A DNA stretch of 35,303 bases from an uncultured Mailhella sp. (GTDB lineage: Bacteria; Desulfobacterota; Desulfovibrionia; Desulfovibrionales; Desulfovibrionaceae). Under the pieces are notes generated by a model that had not been told where the DNA came from, ran no database searches, and was given only the letters and a program-made list of their open reading frames with translations. The number at the start of each line of letters is the position of its first letter. The first letter of the stretch is position 1. A program made the translations under genes and the position numbers. The stretch covers positions 1 through 35,303 of the forward strand of contig CAJTSU010000018.1 of assembly GCA_910579055.1 (NCBI GenBank). Direction: 5' to 3'. This document shows positions 25,671 to 32,873 of the stretch, piece after piece.

Positions 25671-27617
25671 ATGCTGGAAGAGGGAAATTTTGTGTCGGAA
25701 ATGCTCAAGGAGTGGGAGCGCTTTCAGCGGGGGGAAGCCGTGGACGCCGGAGTTGTGCGTCCGGTCATACTCCGTTCATGGGAGCGCTGCCGCGCCCTGG
25801 GGCTTGACCCGGACAGAGTGGCGCGGCCCGCGCTGACGGCAGACGCCATGCGCGAGCTGCAGAAGCAGAAGGCCGAACTGATCGAAGTGGCGGGCAGTAT
25901 CATGCAGCGCCTGTATGAACCTGTCAGCACATCACGCAGCTTTATTACCCTGTCCGACGCGAACGGCGTGGTGCTGCATGCGCTGTGGAACTCCACCGCC
26001 GGATATTCCGTCCCTCATCTGGCGCCGGGCAACATCGCGGCGGAGAATTCGTCCGGCACCAATGCCATTGCCATTTGTCTGGTAGAGAAAAAAGCCGTGG
26101 AAACGCGCGGAGCGGAGCATTTCTGCCGCTCCCTGCACAACTGGTTTTGTTCCGCCGCGCCTGTCTGGCACAAAGGACGGCTGGAAGGGGTGCTCAATGT
26201 CACCCTTCCGGCGGATTCCTTTCATCACCATACCCGCGGCATGATGGAAACGGCCAGTTATGCCGTTTCCGAGCAGTTGCGTCTGCGTGAGCTGCTTCGT
26301 GAACAGAAGGCCACATTGGAGATGCTGGACGAAGGGGTTATCGTGCTGGATGACGACGGGCATATCAGAACGATGAACGAAAAGGCCAGGAGCATGCTGG
26401 GCGTGCGACGGGATGACACGGCCCCCGGAGCGATACAGGACCTCATCTTTTCCCGCGACATTTTGCGGGCCATTCTTTCGGAAACGGCTTCCTTCCGCGA
26501 TCAGGAGGCCTTTCTTTCCCTCAGGGGCGGCTCTTTGCACTGCGTACTTTCCCTGACCAGAGTGGAGGACGGCAGAGGACGTGTGCTCACCATGCGCGGC
26601 AGCCGCCGCCTCAAGGAGGCCGCCGCGCGCTTTACCGGTGCCAAGGCGGTCTATACCTTTGATCATATCATCGGCCATGCCCCTGCCTTGCAGGAAGTGA
26701 TTCGCATGGCCCGGGTTGCCGCGCAGAGCGATGTGACCACCCTGATTCTCGGCGAGAGCGGCACAGGCAAGGAATTGTTCGCCCAGGCCGTGCACAATGC
26801 CGGAAGCCGGGCCACAGCCCCTTTCGTCGTCGTGAATTGCGGCGCGCTGCCGCGCGAACTGGTACAGAGCGAATTGTTCGGGTACGACGAAGGCTCGTTC
26901 ACCGGGGCGAGCCGTCTGGGCAAGCCGGGCAAGTTCGAGCTGGCGGACAACGGCACTATCTTTCTCGACGAAATAGGCGAAATGCCTTTGGCCGCGCAAG
27001 TCTCCCTGTTGCGCCTGCTTCAGAATGGAGAAGTTACCCGCGTAGGCGGCAAGAATACCCGCCACGTCAATGTGCGGGTTATCGCGGCTACCAACCGTAA
27101 TCTGGAAGAAGCCATTCGGCAGAATGCCTTTCGTGAGGATTTGTTTTACCGCCTCAACGTGTTTACGCTCAATGTGCCGCCCCTGCGCGAACGCCGGAGC
27201 GATATCGAAGCGCTGGTTCGGCATTTTTTGTCGCGTTTTGCCGCAAACTCGGGAAAGCCGTTGCCGCGCACAAGCGACAGGGTTATGGAACTGCTCATGG
27301 GCTATGACTGGCCGGGCAATGTCCGTGAACTGGAAAACACCATGGAGCGCATGACGCACATGGCCCAGGGCGGTATGCTGGATGTGGAGCTGGTGCCCGC
27401 GAATATTCTGGCCGGGGGACAGGGCAATATGGCTTGCGGGCGCGCCCGGGGCCTGCTTTCTCTGCAGGAAAAGGAAATTCTGCTCCGCGCGTTGCGCGGC
27501 AACGGCGGCAATTTGCGCGCGGCCGCGCGCGAGCTGGGCATTTCGCGCAGCGGGCTGTATGTCAAGCTGAAACGTTTCGGCATCTCGCCGGATGCATGCA
27601 GGGCGGATGTAGAATAG
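25671..27617 (+). CDS. Sigma-54-dependent AcoR-family transcriptional activator (regulator 3)
   Basis: The 648-residue paralogue of regulator 2 has a GAF region (SSGTNAIAIC, GAEHFCRSLHNWFCSAAPVW), a PAS-like segment, and an AAA+ domain with Walker A GESGTGKE near residue 361. Walker B GTIFLDEIGE and a Fis-type HTH ending SRSGLYVKLKRFGI are also present. The sigma-54 contact loop reads GSFTGA near 408, where regulators 1 and 2 have GAFTGA. I chose ATG 25671, preceded by GGGAG at 25658-25662 and matching the start of regulator 2; the longer frame runs through the operator cluster. It is divergent from the reductase block, which it most likely controls. Its stop lies inside a 41-bp dispersed repeat. 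Confidence 0.92.
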   Translation: MLEEGNFVSEMLKEWERFQRGEAVDAGVVRPVILRSWERCRALGLDPDRVARPALTADAMRELQKQKAELIEVAGSIMQRLYEPVSTSRSFITLSDANGVVLHALWNSTAGYSVPHLAPGNIAAENSSGTNAIAICLVEKKAVETRGAEHFCRSLHNWFCSAAPVWHKGRLEGVLNVTLPADSFHHHTRGMMETASYAVSEQLRLRELLREQKATLEMLDEGVIVLDDDGHIRTMNEKARSMLGVRRDDTAPGAIQDLIFSRDILRAILSETASFRDQEAFLSLRGGSLHCVLSLTRVEDGRGRVLTMRGSRRLKEAAARFTGAKAVYTFDHIIGHAPALQEVIRMARVAAQSDVTTLILGESGTGKELFAQAVHNAGSRATAPFVVVNCGALPRELVQSELFGYDEGSFTGASRLGKPGKFELADNGTIFLDEIGEMPLAAQVSLLRLLQNGEVTRVGGKNTRHVNVRVIAATNRNLEEAIRQNAFREDLFYRLNVFTLNVPPLRERRSDIEALVRHFLSRFAANSGKPLPRTSDRVMELLMGYDWPGNVRELENTMERMTHMAQGGMLDVELVPANILAGGQGNMACGRARGLLSLQEKEILLRALRGNGGNLRAAARELGISRSGLYVKLKRFGISPDACRADVE

Positions 27618-27653
27618 TGCTGAAACTCTCCTTGACCGCCGGAGGCGCGAGCG
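27613..27653 (+). repeat. 41-bp dispersed repeat, copy 2
   Basis: This matches 1871-1911 at 37 of 41 positions and overlaps the last codon and stop of regulator 3. Its presence next to two different activator genes suggests a shared insertion or duplication remnant. Confidence 0.55.
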
Positions 27654-27674
27654 AGCCAGCCGTGGGCACATGAT

Positions 27675-27699
27675 GCCTTTCGCCCGTGTGGAACACAGG
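27675..27699 (+). repeat. 25-bp repeat with hairpin, second copy of 121-145
   Basis: GCCTTTCGCCCGTGTGGAAC and the following five bases match 121-145 with one mismatch. The CCCGTG/CACGGG stem of the first copy is weakened here to CACAGG. Confidence 0.5.
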
Positions 27700-27708
27700 C
27701 GCCTTGCC

Positions 27709-27761
27709 GCGCCATAAAAAAACTCCGCCCTCTGGGTGGGAGCGGAGTTTTTTTATGGCGC
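27709..27761. terminator. Bidirectional rho-independent terminator
   Basis: A perfect 20-bp inverted repeat (27709-27728 and 27742-27761) contains a GC core CTCCGC/GCGGAG with seven A residues before it and seven T after it, and a 13-base loop. It works in both directions, between the convergent regulator 3 and TAXI 4 genes. Confidence 0.9.
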
Positions 27762-27777
27762 GTATGAGGGGAAGGGC

Positions 27778-28755
27778 CTACTTCATGTATCCCTTTTCCC
27801 GGTAATATTTTTCCGCGCCGGGGTGCAGGGGGTACGGCATATCGTTCCATGCTGTTTCAGGCGTGAAGGTGTCCCATTGCGGGCAGGCGGTGATGATGTC
27901 CTCACGCCCTTCGCACAGGAGTCTGGTGAGTTCGTATGCCGTGGCCTCGCTCATGTCCTCGCGCACGATGATGCTCATCCAGGTGCCTACAGTGGGCGTG
28001 TTCCGCTCCATCATGCCCTTGAACATGGCGGCCGGGAATTCGCCGGTGTACAGCATGTATTTTTCTTTTACCGCCCTGGCCACGTCTTCGTTGACAGGGA
28101 GCCAGCGCAGTTTGACATTGGAGGCCAGTTCGGTAAAGAACCAGGCCTCGCCGGGGCCGAGCCAGACCACCATGTCTACCTGACCGTCCTTGGCCATGTC
28201 CGCGACGTCGCCGAAGTTGTTGTTGTAGATTTTGCCGCCCCAGTCCTTGATATCGTCAAAGGTGATGCCGTATTCGTTCAATACCCATTCGAACGCCAGC
28301 TGCGTGCCGGAACCGCGCGGGCCGGGGCCGACCCGCAGAGGGATCTTCTTTTCCTTGATCTGTTCAAACGAGGTAATGCCGGAGTCGGCGCGCACCACCA
28401 CATTGAGCAGGGCTTCCGTGCGCAGATTGGCCACGGATGCGATGTTGCCCACGGGCTTCTTGAACGGGGCGACGCCTTCAAAGGCTGTTTTGCTGATGCA
28501 CACCGTTTCGGCGGAAACGTCCACTTCCCGGCTCTGCATGCGCATGGGATTGGATACGTCGCTGCCGGGAATGAGGTTGACGTTTGCGTCCGGGTGGGCA
28601 TTGGTGATCAGCTTGCACAGCGCGCCAAGCGCGACATAGCTGGTTCCGGCCACCGGCCCCGCGGCCACCGTGAGCTTGAGCGGCTCGGCAGAGGCCCACT
28701 GTGGCATGCCGATGAGGGCAAAGCCGAGCAGAAGGGACAGGGAAAGTTTTTTCAT
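27778..28755 (-). CDS. TAXI-family TRAP transporter solute-binding protein, copy 4
   Basis: The 325-residue periplasmic binding protein has a signal peptide (MKKLSLSLLLGFALIG, cleavage after WASA-E near residue 24). Its TAXI segments are GPVAGTSYVALGALCKLI, IPGSDVSNPMRMQ, VWLGPGEAWF and the C-terminal LHPGAEKYYREKG. Its first ligand segment reads TSYVALG where the others read WYVG (Trp lost), and PGSD replaces PGG, so its ligand may differ. AAGGAG lies about 8 bases upstream of ATG 28755. It follows permease 4 directly; this is the only TRAP module here without an amidohydrolase-fold gene. Confidence 0.92.
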   Translation of the reverse strand: MKKLSLSLLLGFALIGMPQWASAEPLKLTVAAGPVAGTSYVALGALCKLITNAHPDANVNLIPGSDVSNPMRMQSREVDVSAETVCISKTAFEGVAPFKKPVGNIASVANLRTEALLNVVVRADSGITSFEQIKEKKIPLRVGPGPRGSGTQLAFEWVLNEYGITFDDIKDWGGKIYNNNFGDVADMAKDGQVDMVVWLGPGEAWFFTELASNVKLRWLPVNEDVARAVKEKYMLYTGEFPAAMFKGMMERNTPTVGTWMSIIVREDMSEATAYELTRLLCEGREDIITACPQWDTFTPETAWNDMPYPLHPGAEKYYREKGYMK

Positions 28756-28824
28756 AATGCGAACTCCTTGTGTTATACCCCGGAGGGCGTTCCGATATGT
28801 TCCGGCGCGCGCCGGATACCCGGG

Positions 28825-30720
28825 TCACGTGTTCCGGACGGCTCTGGAAAGCGGACGGCGGCGTAAAAGCTGAAGCAGCGTGACCACCGCCAGCAGGGCG
28901 AAGCCCACGAGGTCGGTCATCGTGCCCGGATAAATCAGGGTCAGGCCTCCCAGCATGAGCACGGGGCGTTCCCACGGTTTGCACCCGACCAGCAGCCAGC
29001 CCTGCATGGCCCCGCCGATGCCGATAACGCCGATGATCGCCGTAACCGTGGCCACGGCCACTTCCGCCATGCCGCCCTGCCACAGCAGGGCGGGCTGGTA
29101 TACGAACATAAAGGGGATGATGAAGGCCACAATGGCCAGCTTGACGGAAACAAAGCCGGTGCGCATGGGGTCGGATTCCGCGATGGAAGCTCCGGCAAAG
29201 GCCGTGACGCATACGGGGGGAGTGATCACTGAGAGGATGGCGTAATAGAACACGAAAAGATGGGAGGCGATCATGGGCACGCCCGCCTTGATCAGGGCCG
29301 GAGCGCCAAGGGTCGCCACAATGACATAGGCCGGAGCCGTGGGCACGCCCATGCCCAGGATGATGCAGGTCACAGCCAGGAAGAGCATGAGCAGGAAGAG
29401 ATTGTTTCCCGCCAGATCCGTGATCAGGCTGATGAATTTGAAGCCGATGCCGGTGATGGTGATCACTCCCACAATGATGCCCGCCGCCGCGCAGCAGGAG
29501 GAAATCATCAGGGCGTTGCGCGCCGAGATATTCATGGCGTCAAGGATCGCGCGGGGGCCCATGCGGGTTTCCTTGCGGAACAGGGAGAGGATGAAGATGG
29601 ACAGCGTGGCGATGAACGCCGATCCGATCACACTGCGTCCCATCCACAGCGCCAGAATAAGAATGAGGATCGGGCCCAGATAGTACATGCGGGCGAGTAC
29701 CGACTTTGCGCTGGGCACCAGTTCGGGCGGCAGATAGCCGAGGTCGTTTTTCAGCGCCTCAAGGTGGATCATGGTCAGCAGGGCCAGATAATAGAGCAGG
29801 GCGGGCAGTACGGCGGCGGTGGCGATGGGCAGGTAGCCCAGCCCCGTCAGATCCGCCATGATGAAGGCCGCCGCGCCCATGACCGGGGGCATGATCTGGC
29901 CTCCGGTGGAGGCCACGGCTTCCACCGCGCCGGCAAAAGCGGGCTTGTAGCCGACCTTTTTCATCAGCGGGATAGTGAAGATGCCCGTGCTGTACACGTT
30001 GGCCGGGGAGGATCCGGAAATCGTGCCGAACAGGGCGGAGGCGAAAATGGCAACCTTGGCCGGGCCGCCGCGCGATTTTCTGGTCAGCAGGCAGGCCAGA
30101 TCCATGAACAGGCTGCTTATGTTGCTGCGTTCAAGGAATGCGCCGAACATGATGAACGCAAAAATCATCGTCGCGCCTACGGCCAGGCAGGAACCGTAAA
30201 TGCCGTCCTGAAGCAGAAACTGCATTTCCACCAGACGTTCGTAAGAAATGCCGTTATGCCCGATGGAGGAAGGCAGGTACTGGCCGAAGAGAGCATAAAG
30301 CAGAAATACCGAGCATACGATGACCAGCGGTAGCCCTGACGTGCGCCGCGTGATCTCCAGCACCAGCAGCATGGTGGCCGTACCGAAGAAGAGATCCATG
30401 CCGGTCACGTCATCCACATAGCGGATGCGCTCCAGCAGGTTGTCCAGTTCATACATGAAGTAGAAGGCCGTGGCCGCGGCAATGGCGCAGAACAGCAGAT
30501 CCAGCGCCAGCAGAGGCCAGGGTTCCGGTTGCTTCCTGTACTTGCTGGAAATGGGGATGAGCAGAAACACCAGTACCATGACGATGGAAAGGTGTATGCC
30601 GCGCAGCAACGGCGTATCAATGACGAAGAAGCCGCCCGTGAACAGGATCTGGAACAGGGTAAGGCCGACGCCAATGGCATATGCCAGCGGCTTCAGCCGC
30701 GAGCGGTCAATATACCACAT
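28825..30720 (-). CDS. TRAP transporter fused permease (4TM/12TM), TAXI type, copy 4
   Basis: The 631-residue fused permease has the DctQ-like N-terminal part and a DctM-like part carrying FGAFLERSNISSLFMDLACL, FGTISGSSPANVYSTGIF, STGGQIMPPVMGAAAFIMAD and GMGVPTAPAYVIVATLGAPA. I chose ATG 30720, preceded by AAGGGGG, which gives the same N-terminus as the paralogues. The longer frame to 30771 would overlap the promoter. It forms a two-gene operon with TAXI 4, with a 69-base gap. A sigma-54-like promoter lies 36 bases upstream. Confidence 0.93.
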   Translation of the reverse strand: MWYIDRSRLKPLAYAIGVGLTLFQILFTGGFFVIDTPLLRGIHLSIVMVLVFLLIPISSKYRKQPEPWPLLALDLLFCAIAAATAFYFMYELDNLLERIRYVDDVTGMDLFFGTATMLLVLEITRRTSGLPLVIVCSVFLLYALFGQYLPSSIGHNGISYERLVEMQFLLQDGIYGSCLAVGATMIFAFIMFGAFLERSNISSLFMDLACLLTRKSRGGPAKVAIFASALFGTISGSSPANVYSTGIFTIPLMKKVGYKPAFAGAVEAVASTGGQIMPPVMGAAAFIMADLTGLGYLPIATAAVLPALLYYLALLTMIHLEALKNDLGYLPPELVPSAKSVLARMYYLGPILILILALWMGRSVIGSAFIATLSIFILSLFRKETRMGPRAILDAMNISARNALMISSCCAAAGIIVGVITITGIGFKFISLITDLAGNNLFLLMLFLAVTCIILGMGVPTAPAYVIVATLGAPALIKAGVPMIASHLFVFYYAILSVITPPVCVTAFAGASIAESDPMRTGFVSVKLAIVAFIIPFMFVYQPALLWQGGMAEVAVATVTAIIGVIGIGGAMQGWLLVGCKPWERPVLMLGGLTLIYPGTMTDLVGFALLAVVTLLQLLRRRPLSRAVRNT

Positions 30721-30755
30721 GAAAACCCCCTTGGTGAAAGAACTGAACCTTGCTC

Positions 30756-30771
30756 TGCAAAAGTCGTGCAA
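30756..30771 (-). promoter_or_regulatory. Candidate sigma-54 promoter for TRAP module 4
   Basis: On the minus strand the sequence is TTGCACGACTTTTGCA. It keeps CAC-N5-TTGCA exactly but has TG where the consensus has the -24 GG, a change that usually weakens sigma-54 promoters. Its position 36 bp before permease 4 fits well. Confidence 0.55.
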
Positions 30772-30821
30772 AAAGAAACGAGGCCGACACCGTGGTATTT
30801 CATGAAGGTATTATCCGTAAC

Positions 30822-30869
30822 AGACATTTTGTGCGTCTATATACTAAGCATGTGTATGTCTAAATGTCT
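30822..30869. promoter_or_regulatory. Candidate variant activator site upstream of TRAP module 4
   Basis: AGACATTT (30822-30829) and AAATGTCT (30862-30869) form an inverted repeat, with another ATGTCT at 30856-30861. The AGACAT half-site differs by one base from the GGACAT found elsewhere. It lies 50-110 bp upstream of the candidate promoter, so it may be a weaker site for the same activators. Confidence 0.4.
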
Positions 30870-30901
30870 TTTTTGTTTACACAGAGAGCTCTGAGACAAA
30901 A

Positions 30902-30933
30902 AATCCCCTCCCGCCGTCCGGCGGGAGGGGATT
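30902..30933 (-). terminator. Rho-independent terminator of TRAP module 5
   Basis: A perfect 14-bp stem AATCCCCTCCCGCC / GGCGGGAGGGGATT with a four-base loop is followed on the minus strand by a run of T residues. It lies 25 bases after the TAXI 5 stop and insulates module 4 from module 5. Confidence 0.92.
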
Positions 30934-30958
30934 GGAAGAGGCAAGGCGCGTCAGGGCG

Positions 30959-31942
30959 CTACTTGATATAGCCCATTTCGCGGTAATACTTTTCCGCGCC
31001 GGGGTGCAGGGGCAGGGCAAGGCCTTCGGCGGCCTTTTCCGGGGTGAACGTGCTCCAGTACGGGCTGGCGATCACGATGTCGTCGCGCTTTTCGCAGATG
31101 GCCTTGACCATTCTGTAGACCAGATCTTCCGGGACATTTTTGTTGACCATGAGTTCGGTGCTTGCGTCCACGGTAACGATGTCATGTCCGAACTTGCCGT
31201 TATAGAACGTGGCGGGAATGGTGCCCTTCAGCAGGCCGTACTTCTTGTTCACCGCCTCGATGATGTTTTCGTCCACGGGCAGGATGTCCAGATCCACGCT
31301 GTTCATCATATCCTGAATGATAAAGGCTTCGCCGGGTCCGATCCACAGGAGCATGTCAAGCTGGCCGTCCTTCATCATGGCGGCGGCATCGTTGGTGGAA
31401 GGCGTGTAGATTTTGCCGCCCCAGTCGGTAATGTCCTTCTGGCTGATGCCGTATTCTTCCAGAATCCATCTGCCGAACAGATAGGAGTTGCCCGCCGTAT
31501 GGCTCATGGATATGCGGATGGGCATCTTCTTGTCCTTGATCTGCTGCAGGCTCGTGATGCCGGACTTCTTGTTCACCACAAAGTGCATGCGGGTGGAGTC
31601 ATGCAGGTTGAGCATGCTCTGGAGATTTTCAGCGGGCTTCTTGAACGGTTCGATGCCCTTTCCGGCCGCGACGATCACAGAGTGCGCGGCAATGCCGAAA
31701 TCGCTGCGCCCGGTGTCCACATGCAGAGGATTGGCCAGCCCGCCGCCGGGGAAGATGGCCACGTCAATGTCGGGGCAGGCGGACTGGATGGCTTTGCCCA
31801 TGGCGCCCATGCCCACATACCATGCGCCGCCCGCCGGGGAGGCCGCGGCCTTCATTTCATGAAACTCCGCCGCAAGAGCGGGTGAGGAGGAGATGCCCAG
31901 CGCCGCGAGAGCGAAGGCCAGATGTCTGACAAGTCTGTTCAT
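30959..31942 (-). CDS. TAXI-family TRAP transporter solute-binding protein, copy 5
   Basis: The 327-residue periplasmic binding protein has a signal peptide (MNRLVRHLAFALAALGISS, cleavage after ALAA-E near residue 25). Its ligand-site segment PAGGAWYVGMGAMGKAI is closest to TAXI 1 (PAGGAWYVGLGA). Further TAXI segments are FPGGGLANPLHV, LWIGPGEAF and the C-terminal LHPGAEKYYREMG. AAGGAAG precedes ATG 31942. It is the last gene of module 5, 24 bases after amidohydrolase 5 and just before a strong terminator. Similarity to TAXI 1 suggests related substrates for modules 1 and 5. Confidence 0.93.
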   Translation of the reverse strand: MNRLVRHLAFALAALGISSSPALAAEFHEMKAAASPAGGAWYVGMGAMGKAIQSACPDIDVAIFPGGGLANPLHVDTGRSDFGIAAHSVIVAAGKGIEPFKKPAENLQSMLNLHDSTRMHFVVNKKSGITSLQQIKDKKMPIRISMSHTAGNSYLFGRWILEEYGISQKDITDWGGKIYTPSTNDAAAMMKDGQLDMLLWIGPGEAFIIQDMMNSVDLDILPVDENIIEAVNKKYGLLKGTIPATFYNGKFGHDIVTVDASTELMVNKNVPEDLVYRMVKAICEKRDDIVIASPYWSTFTPEKAAEGLALPLHPGAEKYYREMGYIK

Positions 31943-31966
31943 GGTGAGCTTCCTTGTGGTTAAGGG

Positions 31967-32818
31967 TTATGCCTGTTCGGGCAGATCGAGCTTGAGCACT
32001 TTGGCCGCGTTTTTCCACAGCAGTTTGGGCAGAACTTCGGGTTTGAACAGCTTCTTGAAGTGATCCACACAGTCCACGATGGGCATCAGCGGATAGGCCG
32101 AGCCGTAGAGGAAGCGATCCTGCATGAAGTTGTTCGCGGCCATGATGTAGTCCGCCGCACCGCTGCAGTTGAACAGATACATGTCCGGGCAGAGGTAGAT
32201 GTTCTTCTGGAAGAAGCATACCCCCAGAATCTGCTGTACCCAGGGCCAGCCGCCGTGGGAAATGATGAAGTTGGTCTTGGGGAAATCGGCGGCGATGCGG
32301 TTGATGATTTTCGGATCACTGTAGGTGACGTCCGGCCCGGCCCGGCCTCCCAGCATCAGGATCACCGGGATCTGGTGCTTTTCGCACTTTTCGTAGATGG
32401 GGTAGATGCGCGGGTCATCGGCGTACATGGGGCGATCCAGCGCGCCGGGTTCCATACACACGCCCTTGAGCGGGCCGTTGACCACGGTGCGCTCGATTTC
32501 GTCCAGTGCTTCCTCTTTTTTAGAGGCGTTGAGGCCCGCCGTGCCCACGAAGCGGCCGGGAAAATCGTCCAGCAGCTTGATGATGTCGTCGTTGGCGATG
32601 GTGCCCTTGAAGTGGCCGTTACGGCCGGGGATAACGCCCATGGTCACGCCCGCGGCGTCCATTTCCTGAAGCATCAGCTCGGGGGATTTTTGCGCCACCG
32701 AAGGGGCCTGCTTCAGTGAGAAGCATTCCGTCAGTTTGGCGGTACGTTCGACATTGTCGTACACCCCGATGTTCAGGAAACCGCGCGCCGGGGGGCGCAT
32801 GCGAAAGTCAATAATCAT
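31967..32818 (-). CDS. Amidohydrolase-fold protein lacking the metal site, copy 5
   Basis: The 283-residue paralogue starts MIIDFRMRPPARGFLN (RMR for H-x-H). It has PVILMLGGRAGPD where a His ligand is expected, keeps the His in SHGGWPWVQQ, and reads YGSAYPLMP for the GSDYP motif. It shares PGRNGHF and LGGRAGPD with copy 1, in line with the similarity of TAXI 5 to TAXI 1; the whole module therefore seems to have been duplicated as a unit. AAGGAG about 7 bases upstream supports ATG 32818. The gaps are 55 bases to the permease and 24 to TAXI 5. Confidence 0.85.
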   Translation of the reverse strand: MIIDFRMRPPARGFLNIGVYDNVERTAKLTECFSLKQAPSVAQKSPELMLQEMDAAGVTMGVIPGRNGHFKGTIANDDIIKLLDDFPGRFVGTAGLNASKKEEALDEIERTVVNGPLKGVCMEPGALDRPMYADDPRIYPIYEKCEKHQIPVILMLGGRAGPDVTYSDPKIINRIAADFPKTNFIISHGGWPWVQQILGVCFFQKNIYLCPDMYLFNCSGAADYIMAANNFMQDRFLYGSAYPLMPIVDCVDHFKKLFKPEVLPKLLWKNAAKVLKLDLPEQA

Positions 32819-32873
32819 AGGGAGCTCCTTTGGTTATGGTTGTATCCCGTGAATGGTTCGCCGGAGCGGCAGC

